A stretch of DNA of 64,000 nucleotides from Streptomyces sp. CB00316 (GTDB taxonomy: Bacteria; Actinomycetota; Actinomycetes; Streptomycetales; Streptomycetaceae): the NCBI RefSeq assembly GCF_001905595.1, contig NZ_LIXI01000006.1:1-64000 (forward strand), written 5' to 3'. The translations under genes were made by a program, and so were the position numbers. The notes under the pieces were generated by a model. The model saw nothing but the letters and a program-made list of their open reading frames with translations. It made no database searches and was not told the DNA's origin. Position 1 is the first letter of the stretch; each line of letters opens with the position of its first letter. Positions 24,041 through 33,173 of the stretch are shown here, one piece after another.

Positions 24041-25609
24041 TCAGCGGCCCTGCAGTTTGGCGGAGCTGGTCCTGGCCGTGCCGAGCTTCTCGTAAAGACG
24101 CGCTCCGGGGCATTCGGTTGCGAAACCGTCCCGATGGCCCGAGATGACGTTCATCTTGACCTTCACGCCCGCCTTGTACTTGTTGCTGCCCCCGGAGACG
24201 AGCGTCACCTTGCCCTTCGGGTTCCCGCCGAACAGCCCGAGCTTCCAGGCCGTGAGCTTGGAGACGGCGGTCACCGCGGCGGCGGGCGGGTTGGTGGAGG
24301 CGTAGGAGCCGAGTACGGCGATGCCCATGGTGTTGGTGTTGAAGCCCAGGGTGTGTGCTCCCAGGACCGCCTTCGTGACGCCTCCGGCCCGGCCCTCGTA
24401 GATGGTGCCGCACTTGTCGACGGCGAAGTTGTAGCCGAAGTCGCGCCAGCCACTGCTCTTGACGTGGTAGCGGTAGATGCTGCGCAGCACCGAGGGGGCC
24501 TGCTTGCAGGTGTAGTTGTTGCCGGACGCGCTGTGGTGCACGAAGGCCGCCTTGACCGACTTCGTGTACGCGAAGTTCCTCTCGCGGAGCCTCTCGTCGG
24601 CGCCCCAGCCCTTGCGCGTGACGATCTTCGGCCGGGGGCCGATGTACGGCTTCGCGCCGGGCGCCAGGTTCACCGACTCCAGCGTCTCCGCCTGGGTGAG
24701 GGCGGGGATGACGGTCGCGCCGAGCTCCGCGAGTTCCGCGTTGACCGCCGAGGCCGCGGCGACCTCGGCCGTCAGGACCTCCGGCAGGGCGGCGGCCGGC
24801 GGGGTGTCCGCGAAGACTGCGGGGGTGGCCGCCCGGTTGGCAGGGGCGCCGCGGGCGGGCTCCGGAGCGGCGGCCTCACCGGGGTCGTCACCGGGGTCGA
24901 CGAGCTCCAGGCGCATGCCTTCCGGGAGCGGTACGGGGGTGGCGGACCGGCCCTGCGGGTCCGGGGCTTCCGGACGTACGCGTACCTCTACGCCGTCCGA
25001 GTCGCCGACCCAGAGCGGAGCCGTCGCGCCCCGCACCGTACGCCCCTCGCGCTCCGCGCTGCCGAGGTCGGCGGCGTGCTCGGCTCCGTGCCTCTCGACG
25101 TCCTGCCAGTCGGACCAGCGCGTGGTGCCGGTGGCCCGGGTGCGGACCCGGACCGTGCCGTGCAGTTCGGCCCCGGCGTCGTCCCAGACCACGCCCACCA
25201 GGGAGAAGGGCCGGACGTCGCGCTGGGGCACGCCCCGGACCGCCGGTGCTCCCGCGACCCGGTTCGAGGGGACGGCGAGGGGCGCCAGGGGCAGCGACTG
25301 CGTGGAGCCCGCCGGTTCGGCCGCGGACGCGGTTCCGGGGGACTCGGCTACGCGGGGTTCGGGGGTGTTCGTACGGGGGTCGGTTTCGGAGGTGTCAGGC
25401 GTGGGGGCTTCGCTCGTCGTCGCTTCGGCCTGTGCCGAAGGCGGTCCCGCACCCGGTGACGCCGGGGACGTGGAGGGAGGCGGGGCCGAAGCGGAGTGGG
25501 GAGCGGGGGCGGAGGCCGCGGGAGTGGCGAGCGGCAGAGTGAGGGCCACTGCACAGGTGACGCCGACTGAGGTGACAAGTAGTGCACGCATACGCATGAT
25601 CCTGGCCAT
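24041..25609 (-). CDS. secreted PGRP-type N-acetylmuramoyl-L-alanine amidase
   Basis: The 522-residue exported protein has a signal peptide (about 1-33, ending PAASA). A long Ala/Pro/Ser/Thr-rich region (about 34-90) and a middle region follow. The C-terminal amidase_2/PGRP domain spans about 325-505. Zinc ligands are recognisable: HH in AAFVHHSASGNN, H in ISGHRDG and C in TECPGARLY; KGWGADE and YNFAVDKCGTIYEGR are classic PGRP motifs. It should cut the amide between muramic acid and the stem peptide. Alternative Met codons at residues 5 and 7 are possible starts. Confidence 0.92.
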   Translation of the reverse strand: MARIMRMRALLVTSVGVTCAVALTLPLATPAASAPAPHSASAPPPSTSPASPGAGPPSAQAEATTSEAPTPDTSETDPRTNTPEPRVAESPGTASAAEPAGSTQSLPLAPLAVPSNRVAGAPAVRGVPQRDVRPFSLVGVVWDDAGAELHGTVRVRTRATGTTRWSDWQDVERHGAEHAADLGSAEREGRTVRGATAPLWVGDSDGVEVRVRPEAPDPQGRSATPVPLPEGMRLELVDPGDDPGEAAAPEPARGAPANRAATPAVFADTPPAAALPEVLTAEVAAASAVNAELAELGATVIPALTQAETLESVNLAPGAKPYIGPRPKIVTRKGWGADERLRERNFAYTKSVKAAFVHHSASGNNYTCKQAPSVLRSIYRYHVKSSGWRDFGYNFAVDKCGTIYEGRAGGVTKAVLGAHTLGFNTNTMGIAVLGSYASTNPPAAAVTAVSKLTAWKLGLFGGNPKGKVTLVSGGSNKYKAGVKVKMNVISGHRDGFATECPGARLYEKLGTARTSSAKLQGR

Positions 25610-25728
25610 AACCAGACAAGTCCGGCCACCTGGGCGGAGAGTTGCGTCTGACGCCCTGCCTGCCGAACCGGTGTACGTGACACCCGTTCAGCCCGCCCCG
25701 CACAGCCTCCCCGCGTACTCTTGCGCGG

Positions 25729-26481
25729 ATGAACTCCAGCGACCGTACCGCCGCCGACCTGCTGCGATCCGCCCTCGCCGCGGACCCGGCCCGCCCCCTG
25801 GTCACCTTCTACGACGACGCCACCGGAGAACGCGTCGAACTGTCGGTGGCCACCTTCGCCAATTGGGTGGCCAAGACCGCCAATCTGCTCCAGGGCGACC
25901 TCGCCGCCGAGCCCGGAGACCGGCTCACGCTGCTCCTCCCCGCGCACTGGCAGTCCGCGGTCTGGCTGCTCGCCTGCTCCTCGGCCGGGGTCGTCGCCGA
26001 TGTCCAGGGCGAGCCGGCCGCCGCCGACCTCGTGGTGAGCGGGCCGGACACGCTGGAGCGGGCCCGGGCCTGCCGCGGTGAGCGGGTCGCGCTGGCCCTG
26101 CGCCCGCTGGGCGGCCGGTTCCCGCAGCCGCCAGAGGGCTTCGCCGACTACGCGGTGGAGGTGCCGAGCCAGGGCGACCGCTTCGTCCCCTTCGCCCCGG
26201 TGGACCCGCAGGCTCCGGCGCTGACCGTGGGCGGGGTCGAGCTGACCGGTGCGCAACTCGTCGCGAAGGCCCGCGAGGACGCCGAGGCCCTCGGGCTCGT
26301 ACCGGGGTCCCGGCTGCTGACCGGGCACACGTTCGACACCTGGGAGGGGCTGAGCACCGGTCTCTTCGCGCCACTGGCCTCCGGGGGGTCCGTGGTCCTC
26401 TGCCGGCACCTCGGGCAGCTCGGCGCGGAGGGCCTGGCGAAGCGGGTCGAGAGCGAGCGGGTCACCAACACGGCGGTATGA
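25729..26481 (+). CDS. TIGR03089 family protein (partial adenylate-forming fold)
   Basis: The 250-residue protein resembles the N-terminal part of AMP-binding enzymes but is far too short for a complete one (500 residues or more). It lacks the P-loop-like STGD/E motif and the C-terminal lid. Recognisable stretches are DPARPLVTFYDDATGERVELS near the start and LLAGHTFDTW-like sequence (LLTGHTFDTWEGLSTGLFAPL) near the end. The family is conserved in actinobacteria beside LCP genes, as here. Activity is unknown and is probably not a normal ligase. It is divergent from the amidase gene. Confidence 0.8.
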   Translation: MNSSDRTAADLLRSALAADPARPLVTFYDDATGERVELSVATFANWVAKTANLLQGDLAAEPGDRLTLLLPAHWQSAVWLLACSSAGVVADVQGEPAAADLVVSGPDTLERARACRGERVALALRPLGGRFPQPPEGFADYAVEVPSQGDRFVPFAPVDPQAPALTVGGVELTGAQLVAKAREDAEALGLVPGSRLLTGHTFDTWEGLSTGLFAPLASGGSVVLCRHLGQLGAEGLAKRVESERVTNTAV

Positions 26482-26657
26482 CAAGCGCGCTGAGGTGCAC
26501 TCGTCCGGCCCACAGCGGGCCGAGCCCCCGGTAACGATCGTCGGCGGGGGTAGATGATCGGCGGTACAGACCACTCTCTGGGCAGTGCACAACCAAGCGC
26601 GAGGTTCAGCCGTCTACTCCTGCGACCGGCGGCCCATCGCGCCGCCGAACGTGAAGG

Positions 26658-28085
26658 ATGGACGCAGACGTGACCGACAGTGCTGGCACGCCGGCCGACC
26701 CGGACCTCCCGGCCGGGGACACGCCGCAGGACGGGTCGCAGGAAGAGCCGGAGGCCACGGACTCGAAGGAAGAGCCCGAGCCCGGGCCCGCACCCGGGAA
26801 CGACACGCCTCAGGGCGCGGCCACGGATACCGACGGCGACCAGCACGGCAGCGACGGCGACGCCGCCCACGCCCCGCAGGACTCCGGTGACGAGGTCCAG
26901 ACCGCCGCCGGGGTACAGACCTGGGCCGACCACCCCAAGGACGGCGGCACCTCCCGCCGGAAGCGGCCCTGGCTGCGGTGGGCCGCCCTCGGCGCCTCGT
27001 TCCTCGTGCTGATCTCCGCGGGGGCGGGCTGGTGGCTGTACAAGAAGCTCGACGGCAACATCACCACCGACACCGGCGCCGCCGCCGAGCTGAAGGTCTA
27101 CGAGAAGGAGCGGCCCGCCCCGGTCGTCATGGATGCCCAGAACATCCTGCTCATCGGGTCGGACAGCCGGTCCGGCGACAACAGCGAGTACGGCCGTGAC
27201 GACGGCGGCAGCCAGCGCTCCGACACCACGATCCTGCTGCACCTCGCGGCGGACCGGAAGAGCGCGACCGCCGTGTCACTCCCCCGCGACCTGATGGTGG
27301 AGGTCCCCAAGTGCCGCACCGGGGACGCCAAGGAGACGCGGGAGCAGTTCACCCAGTTCAACTCGGCGTTCGAACTCGGCGGCACCGCCTGCACGATCCG
27401 TACGGTGGAACGGCTGACCGGCATCCGGATCGACCACCACATGGTCGTCGACTTCAACGGGTTCAAGGACATGGTCGACGCCGTGGACGGGGTCGAGATC
27501 TGCCTCAAGGAGCCGATCGACGACAAGGACGCGCGCCTGGAGCTCCCGGCCGGGCGGCAGACGCTGAACGGCGAGGAGGCGCTCGGCTACGTACGGGCAC
27601 GCAAGACCCTCGGCGACGGCAGCGACACCGAACGGATGGAGCGCCAGCAGAAGTTCCTCGGCGCCCTGGTCAACAAGATGCAGAGCAACGGCGTCCTGCT
27701 CAACCCGACGCGGCTCTACCCGGTCCTGGACGCGGCGACCAAGTCGCTGACGACCGACCCGGGCCTGGACTCGCTGCGGGACCTGTACGACCTGGTGCGG
27801 AGCATGCGCGACGTGCCGACCGACCAGGTGCAGTTCCTGACCGTGCCCCGGCAGCCGTACCGCCAGAACACGAATCGGGACGAACTCGTCGAACCGGACG
27901 CGAGCGAACTCTTCAAGCAGCTGCGCGAGGACAAGCCCGTGGCGGTAGTTCCGGCGGACGAGCTCGAAGAGAAGGAGAAAGCTCAGGACGAGAAGCCGGA
28001 CGACACCGGCTCCGACTCCGAAAGCCCGACCCCGACACCCACCTATTCGGGTTCGAGTGCCGCGGACGACCTGTGTGAGCAGTAA
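26658..28085 (+). CDS. LytR-CpsA-Psr (LCP) family glycopolymer ligase 1
   Basis: The 475-residue protein has a cytoplasmic acidic, Pro/Asp/Glu-rich N-terminus (1-100), one membrane segment (about 105-127) and an extracellular LCP domain (about 155-420). Catalytic marks are QRSDTTILLH (Asp), SLPRDLM (Arg) and the Arg-rich helix GYVRARKTLGDGSD followed by RMERQQKF. LCP enzymes move wall glycopolymers from a polyprenyl carrier to peptidoglycan. Two domain cysteines (VPKC and TAC) may form a disulfide. The C-terminal tail is Asp/Glu/Ser/Pro-rich without a LytR_C domain. First of a tandem trio on the plus strand. Confidence 0.93.
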   Translation: MDADVTDSAGTPADPDLPAGDTPQDGSQEEPEATDSKEEPEPGPAPGNDTPQGAATDTDGDQHGSDGDAAHAPQDSGDEVQTAAGVQTWADHPKDGGTSRRKRPWLRWAALGASFLVLISAGAGWWLYKKLDGNITTDTGAAAELKVYEKERPAPVVMDAQNILLIGSDSRSGDNSEYGRDDGGSQRSDTTILLHLAADRKSATAVSLPRDLMVEVPKCRTGDAKETREQFTQFNSAFELGGTACTIRTVERLTGIRIDHHMVVDFNGFKDMVDAVDGVEICLKEPIDDKDARLELPAGRQTLNGEEALGYVRARKTLGDGSDTERMERQQKFLGALVNKMQSNGVLLNPTRLYPVLDAATKSLTTDPGLDSLRDLYDLVRSMRDVPTDQVQFLTVPRQPYRQNTNRDELVEPDASELFKQLREDKPVAVVPADELEEKEKAQDEKPDDTGSDSESPTPTPTYSGSSAADDLCEQ

Positions 28086-28309
28086 AGCAATTACCAAGAC
28101 ATAGAAGACGATCGACGCGCAATGGGAAGAATGCCCGGTTGTAAGAAGCGTGGTGTGGGTCACGCACGTCGCTCCTTTACGGGCGGGGCGGATAGTGTGA
28201 CGCGATCCGGTGCTTCCGGCCATCAGGTCGTGCACTGCCGGAGCGAAGGAACGAGCGCCTCGCCGGGGGAGGGCGCCTCGCGTGGCACCGACGGAGGACT
28301 CAGGCAACC

Positions 28310-30070
28310 GTGGATGCGCAAAGCCGTGGGCGGGCGGACGATATCGACCCCGCAGACCAGTGGGTACTCAACCCGCACACCGGCAATTACGAACTGCGAC
28401 TGGACCAATCCGCAGGGGAGTCGCCGGTCGCCGCGCGTACGGCCACTGCCGAGGATTCCGGCCGCCGCGGCGACGCGCGGACCGGTGCTCCGCGAGAGGA
28501 CCGTGAGGGTTCCGGCCGGCGGGGGACCAACTCCCCCGAGGTGCCCGGCCAGCGCAGCCGCCGGTCATCCCGGAGCGGCGGGCGCGGCGCGGAGGCCACG
28601 GCCACAGCGGGGCGCCGTAAGCGCAAGGCTCCGAAGGCGCGCAAGAAAGCGCTGATGTGGACGGGCGGGGTGACGGCGTTCCTCGTCGTCTCGACCGCGG
28701 TGGGCGCGTACATCCTCTACGAGAAGCTCAACGGGAACATCGACGCCATCGACATCGGCGACCAGGGCAACAAGGACGTCTTCAGCGACGGCCCGATGAA
28801 CATCCTGATCATCGGCACCGACAAGCGCACCGGCAAGGGCAACGAGGGGTACGGCGACAAGGGCAGCGAGGGCCACGCCGACACCACCATCCTGTTCCAC
28901 GTCTCCGAGGACCGGACCAACGCGACGGCGATGAGCATCCCGCGCGACCTGATGACCGAGATCCCCGAGTGCGAGACGAAGGGATCGGACGGCACCTCCA
29001 CGACCATCCCCGGCACCCCGAACGAACGCTTCAACACCAGCCTCGGCCAGAGCGGCCGTAATCCCGGCTGCACCATGAAGACGGTCGAGAACATCACCGG
29101 CGTCAAGCCCGACCACTTCATGATGGTCGACTTCAACGCGGTCAAGGAGCTCACCACCGCGGTGGGCGGCGTCGAGGTCTGCATGGCAAAGCCGGTCGAC
29201 GACCCTAAGTCCCATCTGAAGCTGCCCGAGGGCAAGTCCGAGGTGCAGGGCGAGATGGCCCTGGCCCTTCTGCGCACCCGGCACAGCTTCGGCAACGAGA
29301 GCGACCTCGACCGGATCAAGGTGCAGCAGCAGTTCCTCGCCTCGATGATCCGCGAGATGAAGTCGAGCGACACCCTGACCAACCCGAAGAAGCTGTACAC
29401 GCTGGCCGACGCGGCCACCAACGCGCTGACGGTCGACACGGGCATCGGCGACGCGAAGAAGCTGATGACGCTGGCCCAGGAGATCGGCAAGGTCGACACG
29501 AAGAACATCACCTTCCTGACGATGCCGGTCATCGACAACCCGGCCGAGCCGAAGCCCATCACCGTGGTCGTGGACCCGGTCAAGGGTGAGCAGCTCTTCG
29601 CGATGCTGCGCTCCGACACCTCGCTCACCGAGGTGAAGCAGAAGGAGAAGGCCGCCAAGGGCAAGCAGGCGGCCCTCCTCAGGGGCCCGAAGGCCGCGCC
29701 CGCCGACGTACGCGTGGACGTGCTCAATGGCGGGGAGATCTCCGGCGCCGCGGGCGCGACCGTCACCTGGCTGCAGAACCAGCAGGGCGTGCTGAAGTCC
29801 ACGAACAAGGCCAACGCCCCCGAGCAGATCAAGAAGACGACCCTGGCCTACGCGCCCAACCAGGCCGACCAGGCCCGCGCGCTCGCCGAGATGATGGGCC
29901 TGCCCGCCGCGGCCATGAAGCAGGGCACCGCCGACGCCGAGGGGCTGGAGACGATGGTGCTGACGCTGGGGGCGGACTTCAAGGGCGCGGGCATACCCAT
30001 CACGGGACCGGCGAAGATGCCGGACGACGTCGAGAAGTCGAGCGCGGACAAGGCGGTCTGCGCCAAGTGA
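28310..30070 (+). CDS. LCP family glycopolymer ligase 2 with LytR_C domain
   Basis: The 586-residue protein has a Gly/Arg-rich N-terminus (1-112), a membrane segment (about 114-137), an LCP domain (about 155-430; MNILIIGTDKRTG, HADTTILFH, SIPRDLM, LLRTRHSFGNESD) and a LytR_C domain (about 455-575; DVRVDVLNGGEISGAAG). A Cys pair (IPEC, PGC) matches genes 1 and 3. The start is GTG 28310 with an ACGGAGG ribosome-binding site upstream. N-terminal DQWVLNPHTGNYELRL is also seen in other actinobacterial LCP proteins. It probably acts on a different glycopolymer or acceptor than its neighbours. Confidence 0.93.
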   Translation: MDAQSRGRADDIDPADQWVLNPHTGNYELRLDQSAGESPVAARTATAEDSGRRGDARTGAPREDREGSGRRGTNSPEVPGQRSRRSSRSGGRGAEATATAGRRKRKAPKARKKALMWTGGVTAFLVVSTAVGAYILYEKLNGNIDAIDIGDQGNKDVFSDGPMNILIIGTDKRTGKGNEGYGDKGSEGHADTTILFHVSEDRTNATAMSIPRDLMTEIPECETKGSDGTSTTIPGTPNERFNTSLGQSGRNPGCTMKTVENITGVKPDHFMMVDFNAVKELTTAVGGVEVCMAKPVDDPKSHLKLPEGKSEVQGEMALALLRTRHSFGNESDLDRIKVQQQFLASMIREMKSSDTLTNPKKLYTLADAATNALTVDTGIGDAKKLMTLAQEIGKVDTKNITFLTMPVIDNPAEPKPITVVVDPVKGEQLFAMLRSDTSLTEVKQKEKAAKGKQAALLRGPKAAPADVRVDVLNGGEISGAAGATVTWLQNQQGVLKSTNKANAPEQIKKTTLAYAPNQADQARALAEMMGLPAAAMKQGTADAEGLETMVLTLGADFKGAGIPITGPAKMPDDVEKSSADKAVCAK

Positions 30071-30107
30071 CACCGAGTCACCGCGTCACAGCGGAAATCT
30101 GAACAGC

Positions 30108-31844
30108 ATGGGGGGTCCGGTGGGACGGAGCAGTACGCACGGGGAGGGGACACGGTCACGCGTCCGTCACGCGGATCGGCCCGGTGGGGACGGGGGCCTG
30201 TACGAGGACGGGGACGGGGACGGCGGGGGCCGTACGCGCCGCGAGAGCGATGACGCCGGGGCGGGCGAACCGGCGGCGAGGTCGGCAGGCGACGGCCCGG
30301 GACGTCGGGCCGGGCCGCGGGGCACAAACGGCCGGGGCCGGAGCAGCCGCCGCGCCCCGAAGAGCGGCAGACGGCGCGCCCTGCGCTGGGTCTCCTCCGT
30401 ACTCGCCCTGCTGATACTCGCCGCCGGTGGGGCCGGCTACCTCTACTACGAGCACCTCAACGGCAACATCAGGAAAGGGGACCTGACCCTCGGCGACAAG
30501 CAGATGGCCGACCACAAGGCCAACGCCGCCGGGCAGACCCCGCTCAACATCCTGCTCATCGGCTCCGACGCCCGGGACTCCGCGGAGAACCAGAAGCTGG
30601 GCGGCGCGAAGGAGACCTTCGGCGCCCCTCCGCTCGCCGACGTGCAGATGCTGCTCCACCTCTCCGCGGACCGCTCCAACCTCTCCGTGGTCAGCATGCC
30701 GCGCGACACCATGCTGAAGATGCCCAAGTGCACGGCCCCTGACGGTGAGGTCTTCCCGGCCAGCACGGTGGACGTGCAGACCAACCAGAGCCTGCGCCGC
30801 GGTGGTCCGGGCTGCACGGTGGCCGCCTGGTACGAGCTGACCGGCATCCGGATCGACCACTTCATGATGATCGACTTCGCCGGTGTGGTCTCGATGGCCG
30901 ACGCGATCGGCGGCGTCCCGGTCTGTGTGACCGCCAACATCCACTCGCGCGGCGCCAACGGCCGCGGTGGTTCCGGGCTGAGGCTGGAGGCGGGCACCCA
31001 CTCCGTCCGGGGCGAGCAGGCACTCCAGTGGCTGCGCACCCGGTACGGCTTCGAGGACGGCAGCGACCTGGCGCGGGCCAAGGCCCAGCACCAGTACATG
31101 AACTCGATGGTGCGCCAGTTGCGCAAGGGCACCAAGCTCTCCGACCCGGCGAAGCTGATGAACCTGGCCGAGGCCGCGACCACCGCGCTGACGGTCGACA
31201 AGGGGCTCGACACGGTCAGGAAGCTCTACGACCTGGCCGAGGAGCTGAAGAAGGTCCCGACGAAGCGCATCACGATGTCGACCATGCCGAACGTGTACGG
31301 CACCGGCGTCAACGCGGGCCGCGTGTACCCGAAGGCGGGCGACGCCGAGCAGCTGTTCCGGATGGTCCGCGAGGACCTGCCGCTGGACGGCAAGGCGTCC
31401 AGGCGGAAGAAGGAGGAGCCGAAGGACCCGTCGGCACCGGTCGGCGAGATCGCCGTGGCCGTACGGAACGGGACCGCCACCGACGCCCTGGGGCCGGTCT
31501 CGGGGCGGGCGGGTGACGTGGAGAAGCTGCTCAAGGAGGCGGGCTTCGCGAGGGCCACCATCGACCCGGACAACGTGGCGGGGTCGGCGCGGACCTCGAT
31601 CCTGTTCCCGAGCGCGGATCTGGAGGGTGACGCCCAGGCGGTCGCCAAGGCGCTCGGCGTCCCGCTATCGCAGGTGAAGAGGTCGACCGACGTCTCGGGC
31701 ATCTCGCTCGCCGTGGGCGCCGACTGGCGCGAGGGCGGGGCCTACCCCGTCTCCAAGGGCACGGAGAAGACCCCGGAATCGGCGGGCGCGCAGAACGGCG
31801 AGGAGGAAGGCTGCATGAAGGTCGACCCGAAGTACACGTGGTGA
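30108..31844 (+). CDS. LCP family glycopolymer ligase 3 with LytR_C domain
   Basis: The protein has 578 residues from ATG 30108. An in-frame GTG at 30120 is better placed relative to a GGGGGG ribosome-binding site and may be the true start. A basic, Gly-rich N-terminus precedes a membrane segment (about 92-113). The LCP domain covers about 140-420 (LNILLIGSDARDS, LADVQMLLH, SMPRDTM, WLRTRYGFEDGSD), and a LytR_C domain covers about 445-560. The Cys pair (MPKC, PGC) is shared with LCP 1 and 2. It ends before a strong terminator at 31889-31920. Confidence 0.92.
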   Translation: MGGPVGRSSTHGEGTRSRVRHADRPGGDGGLYEDGDGDGGGRTRRESDDAGAGEPAARSAGDGPGRRAGPRGTNGRGRSSRRAPKSGRRRALRWVSSVLALLILAAGGAGYLYYEHLNGNIRKGDLTLGDKQMADHKANAAGQTPLNILLIGSDARDSAENQKLGGAKETFGAPPLADVQMLLHLSADRSNLSVVSMPRDTMLKMPKCTAPDGEVFPASTVDVQTNQSLRRGGPGCTVAAWYELTGIRIDHFMMIDFAGVVSMADAIGGVPVCVTANIHSRGANGRGGSGLRLEAGTHSVRGEQALQWLRTRYGFEDGSDLARAKAQHQYMNSMVRQLRKGTKLSDPAKLMNLAEAATTALTVDKGLDTVRKLYDLAEELKKVPTKRITMSTMPNVYGTGVNAGRVYPKAGDAEQLFRMVREDLPLDGKASRRKKEEPKDPSAPVGEIAVAVRNGTATDALGPVSGRAGDVEKLLKEAGFARATIDPDNVAGSARTSILFPSADLEGDAQAVAKALGVPLSQVKRSTDVSGISLAVGADWREGGAYPVSKGTEKTPESAGAQNGEEEGCMKVDPKYTW

Positions 31845-31888
31845 CCCGGGTGGCCCGGGTGGCCCGATAGCGGAACGTGCGTAGGCGA

Positions 31889-31920
31889 AGGGCCCCACCG
31901 GTCGGCACCGGTGGGGCCCT
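31889..31920. terminator. bidirectional terminator between LCP 3 and the GT2 gene
   Basis: A perfect 13-bp stem (31889-31901 with 31908-31920) surrounds a 6-nt loop between convergent genes. The sequence following on the plus strand is CTTCAA. Confidence 0.8.
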
Positions 31921-31942
31921 CTTCAACCGCGGGGTCCGGGCC

Positions 31943-32974
31943 TCAGACCGTCTCGCTGCTGCTGCCCGCGAGCGACGGGCGGCGGCTCGCGATGACCCGC
32001 TTCGCCAGGGAGCGCGGGCTGGTGAGGAAGCCGAAGCCCCAGCACATGTGCATGGTCGCCAGCGCCACCGGGATCTGCGCGCGGGCCTTCAGCGAGAGCC
32101 CCTTGCCGGCGGGCACGGACCCGGCGACGATCGCGGCCAGGTATCCGCCGGGGACGAGAAGCGCCCACGGGGTGACGGCCGCGCCGAGCACCAGACCCGC
32201 CGCGATGGCGACGACGGCGGTCGGCGGCGCGAGGTAGCGCAGGTTGATGGAGCCGGAGTGGTAGCGGGCGACGACGTGGCGCCAGCGGCCGTAGTCCTTG
32301 TACTGCTTGGCGAGCGCCTTCACCGTGGGGCGCGGGCGGTACTGGACCTTCAGCTCGGGCGAGAACCAGATCAGCCCGCCCGCCTCGCGGATCCGGAAGT
32401 TCAGCTCCCAGTCCTGGGCGCGGATGAACTCCACGTTGTAGCCCTCGGCCCGCTCCAGCGCCTCGCGCCGGAAGACGCCGAGGTACACCGTCTCGGCCGG
32501 GCCCGCCTGGCCGCCGGTGTGGAAGGCCGCGTTGCCGACGCCGATCTTCGAGGTCATCGCGGCGGCGACGGCGTCCTCCCAGGCGTTCTCGCCCTCGGCG
32601 TGCATGATGCCGCCGACGTTCTGCGCGCCGGTCTCCTCCAGGAGGCGGACGGCGGTCGCGATGTAGTTCGGCGAGAGCATGCCGTGGCCGTCGACGCGTA
32701 CGACGACGGGGTGGCGGGAGGCCTTGATCGCCGCGTTGAGGGCGGCGGGGGTGCGGCCGGTGGGGTTGGGGACCGTGTGGACCCGGGGGTCCTCGGCGAC
32801 CAGCTCGGCGGCGATCTCGTCCGTGCGGTCGGTGGAGGGGCCGAGCGCGATGACGACCTCCATCTCACCGGCGTACTCCTGCTCCAGGATGTGCCGGACC
32901 GAGTTCCTGAGATGGCGTTCCTCGTTGAGCACCGGCATGATCACGGAGACGGCGGGGTACTGCGCGGCAGACAT
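31943..32974 (-). CDS. ExoA-like family 2 glycosyltransferase
   Basis: The 343-residue protein has a GT-A domain (about 5-240) with VSVIMPVLNEERHLRNSV at the start, VVRVDGHGMLSPNYI as the acidic metal site, and AQDWELNFRIREAGG as the acceptor-side motif. The RVDGHG form is typical of succinoglycan ExoA-type enzymes. Two C-terminal hydrophobic segments (about 262-310) place it at the membrane. It probably extends a lipid-linked glycopolymer whose transfer to the wall is done by the surrounding LCP proteins. ATG 32974 was chosen; the open frame beyond it is Pro/Arg-rich. Confidence 0.88.
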   Translation of the reverse strand: MSAAQYPAVSVIMPVLNEERHLRNSVRHILEQEYAGEMEVVIALGPSTDRTDEIAAELVAEDPRVHTVPNPTGRTPAALNAAIKASRHPVVVRVDGHGMLSPNYIATAVRLLEETGAQNVGGIMHAEGENAWEDAVAAAMTSKIGVGNAAFHTGGQAGPAETVYLGVFRREALERAEGYNVEFIRAQDWELNFRIREAGGLIWFSPELKVQYRPRPTVKALAKQYKDYGRWRHVVARYHSGSINLRYLAPPTAVVAIAAGLVLGAAVTPWALLVPGGYLAAIVAGSVPAGKGLSLKARAQIPVALATMHMCWGFGFLTSPRSLAKRVIASRRPSLAGSSSETV

Positions 32975-33173
32975 GTGGTCCTCAGGGGGTCCTCGGGGGC
33001 GCCAGGGGTTCCGCGCCCAGGAGGCGGGCACCCCGGGAGGGGGCGTTATTCGGCCGCCACGTTACCGCGAATGGGGGACACCGGTGCGCGCGCCGCCGGG
33101 TGGCGGGCCGGGGCGGGAGATCGTATGGGCCTACCGTGCGATGGTCCCCTCGCACCGCGGAGGTGTCCCCCTC

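Noticed and set aside
25729..26481. Full adenylate-forming enzyme truncated by mutation
   Set aside because: The short length is normal for the TIGR03089 family and no continuation of a longer enzyme follows in any frame.
33141..33173. ATG 33141 as start of LCP 4
   Set aside because: It has no ribosome-binding site, while GTG 33174 is preceded by GGAGGT at 9 nt.
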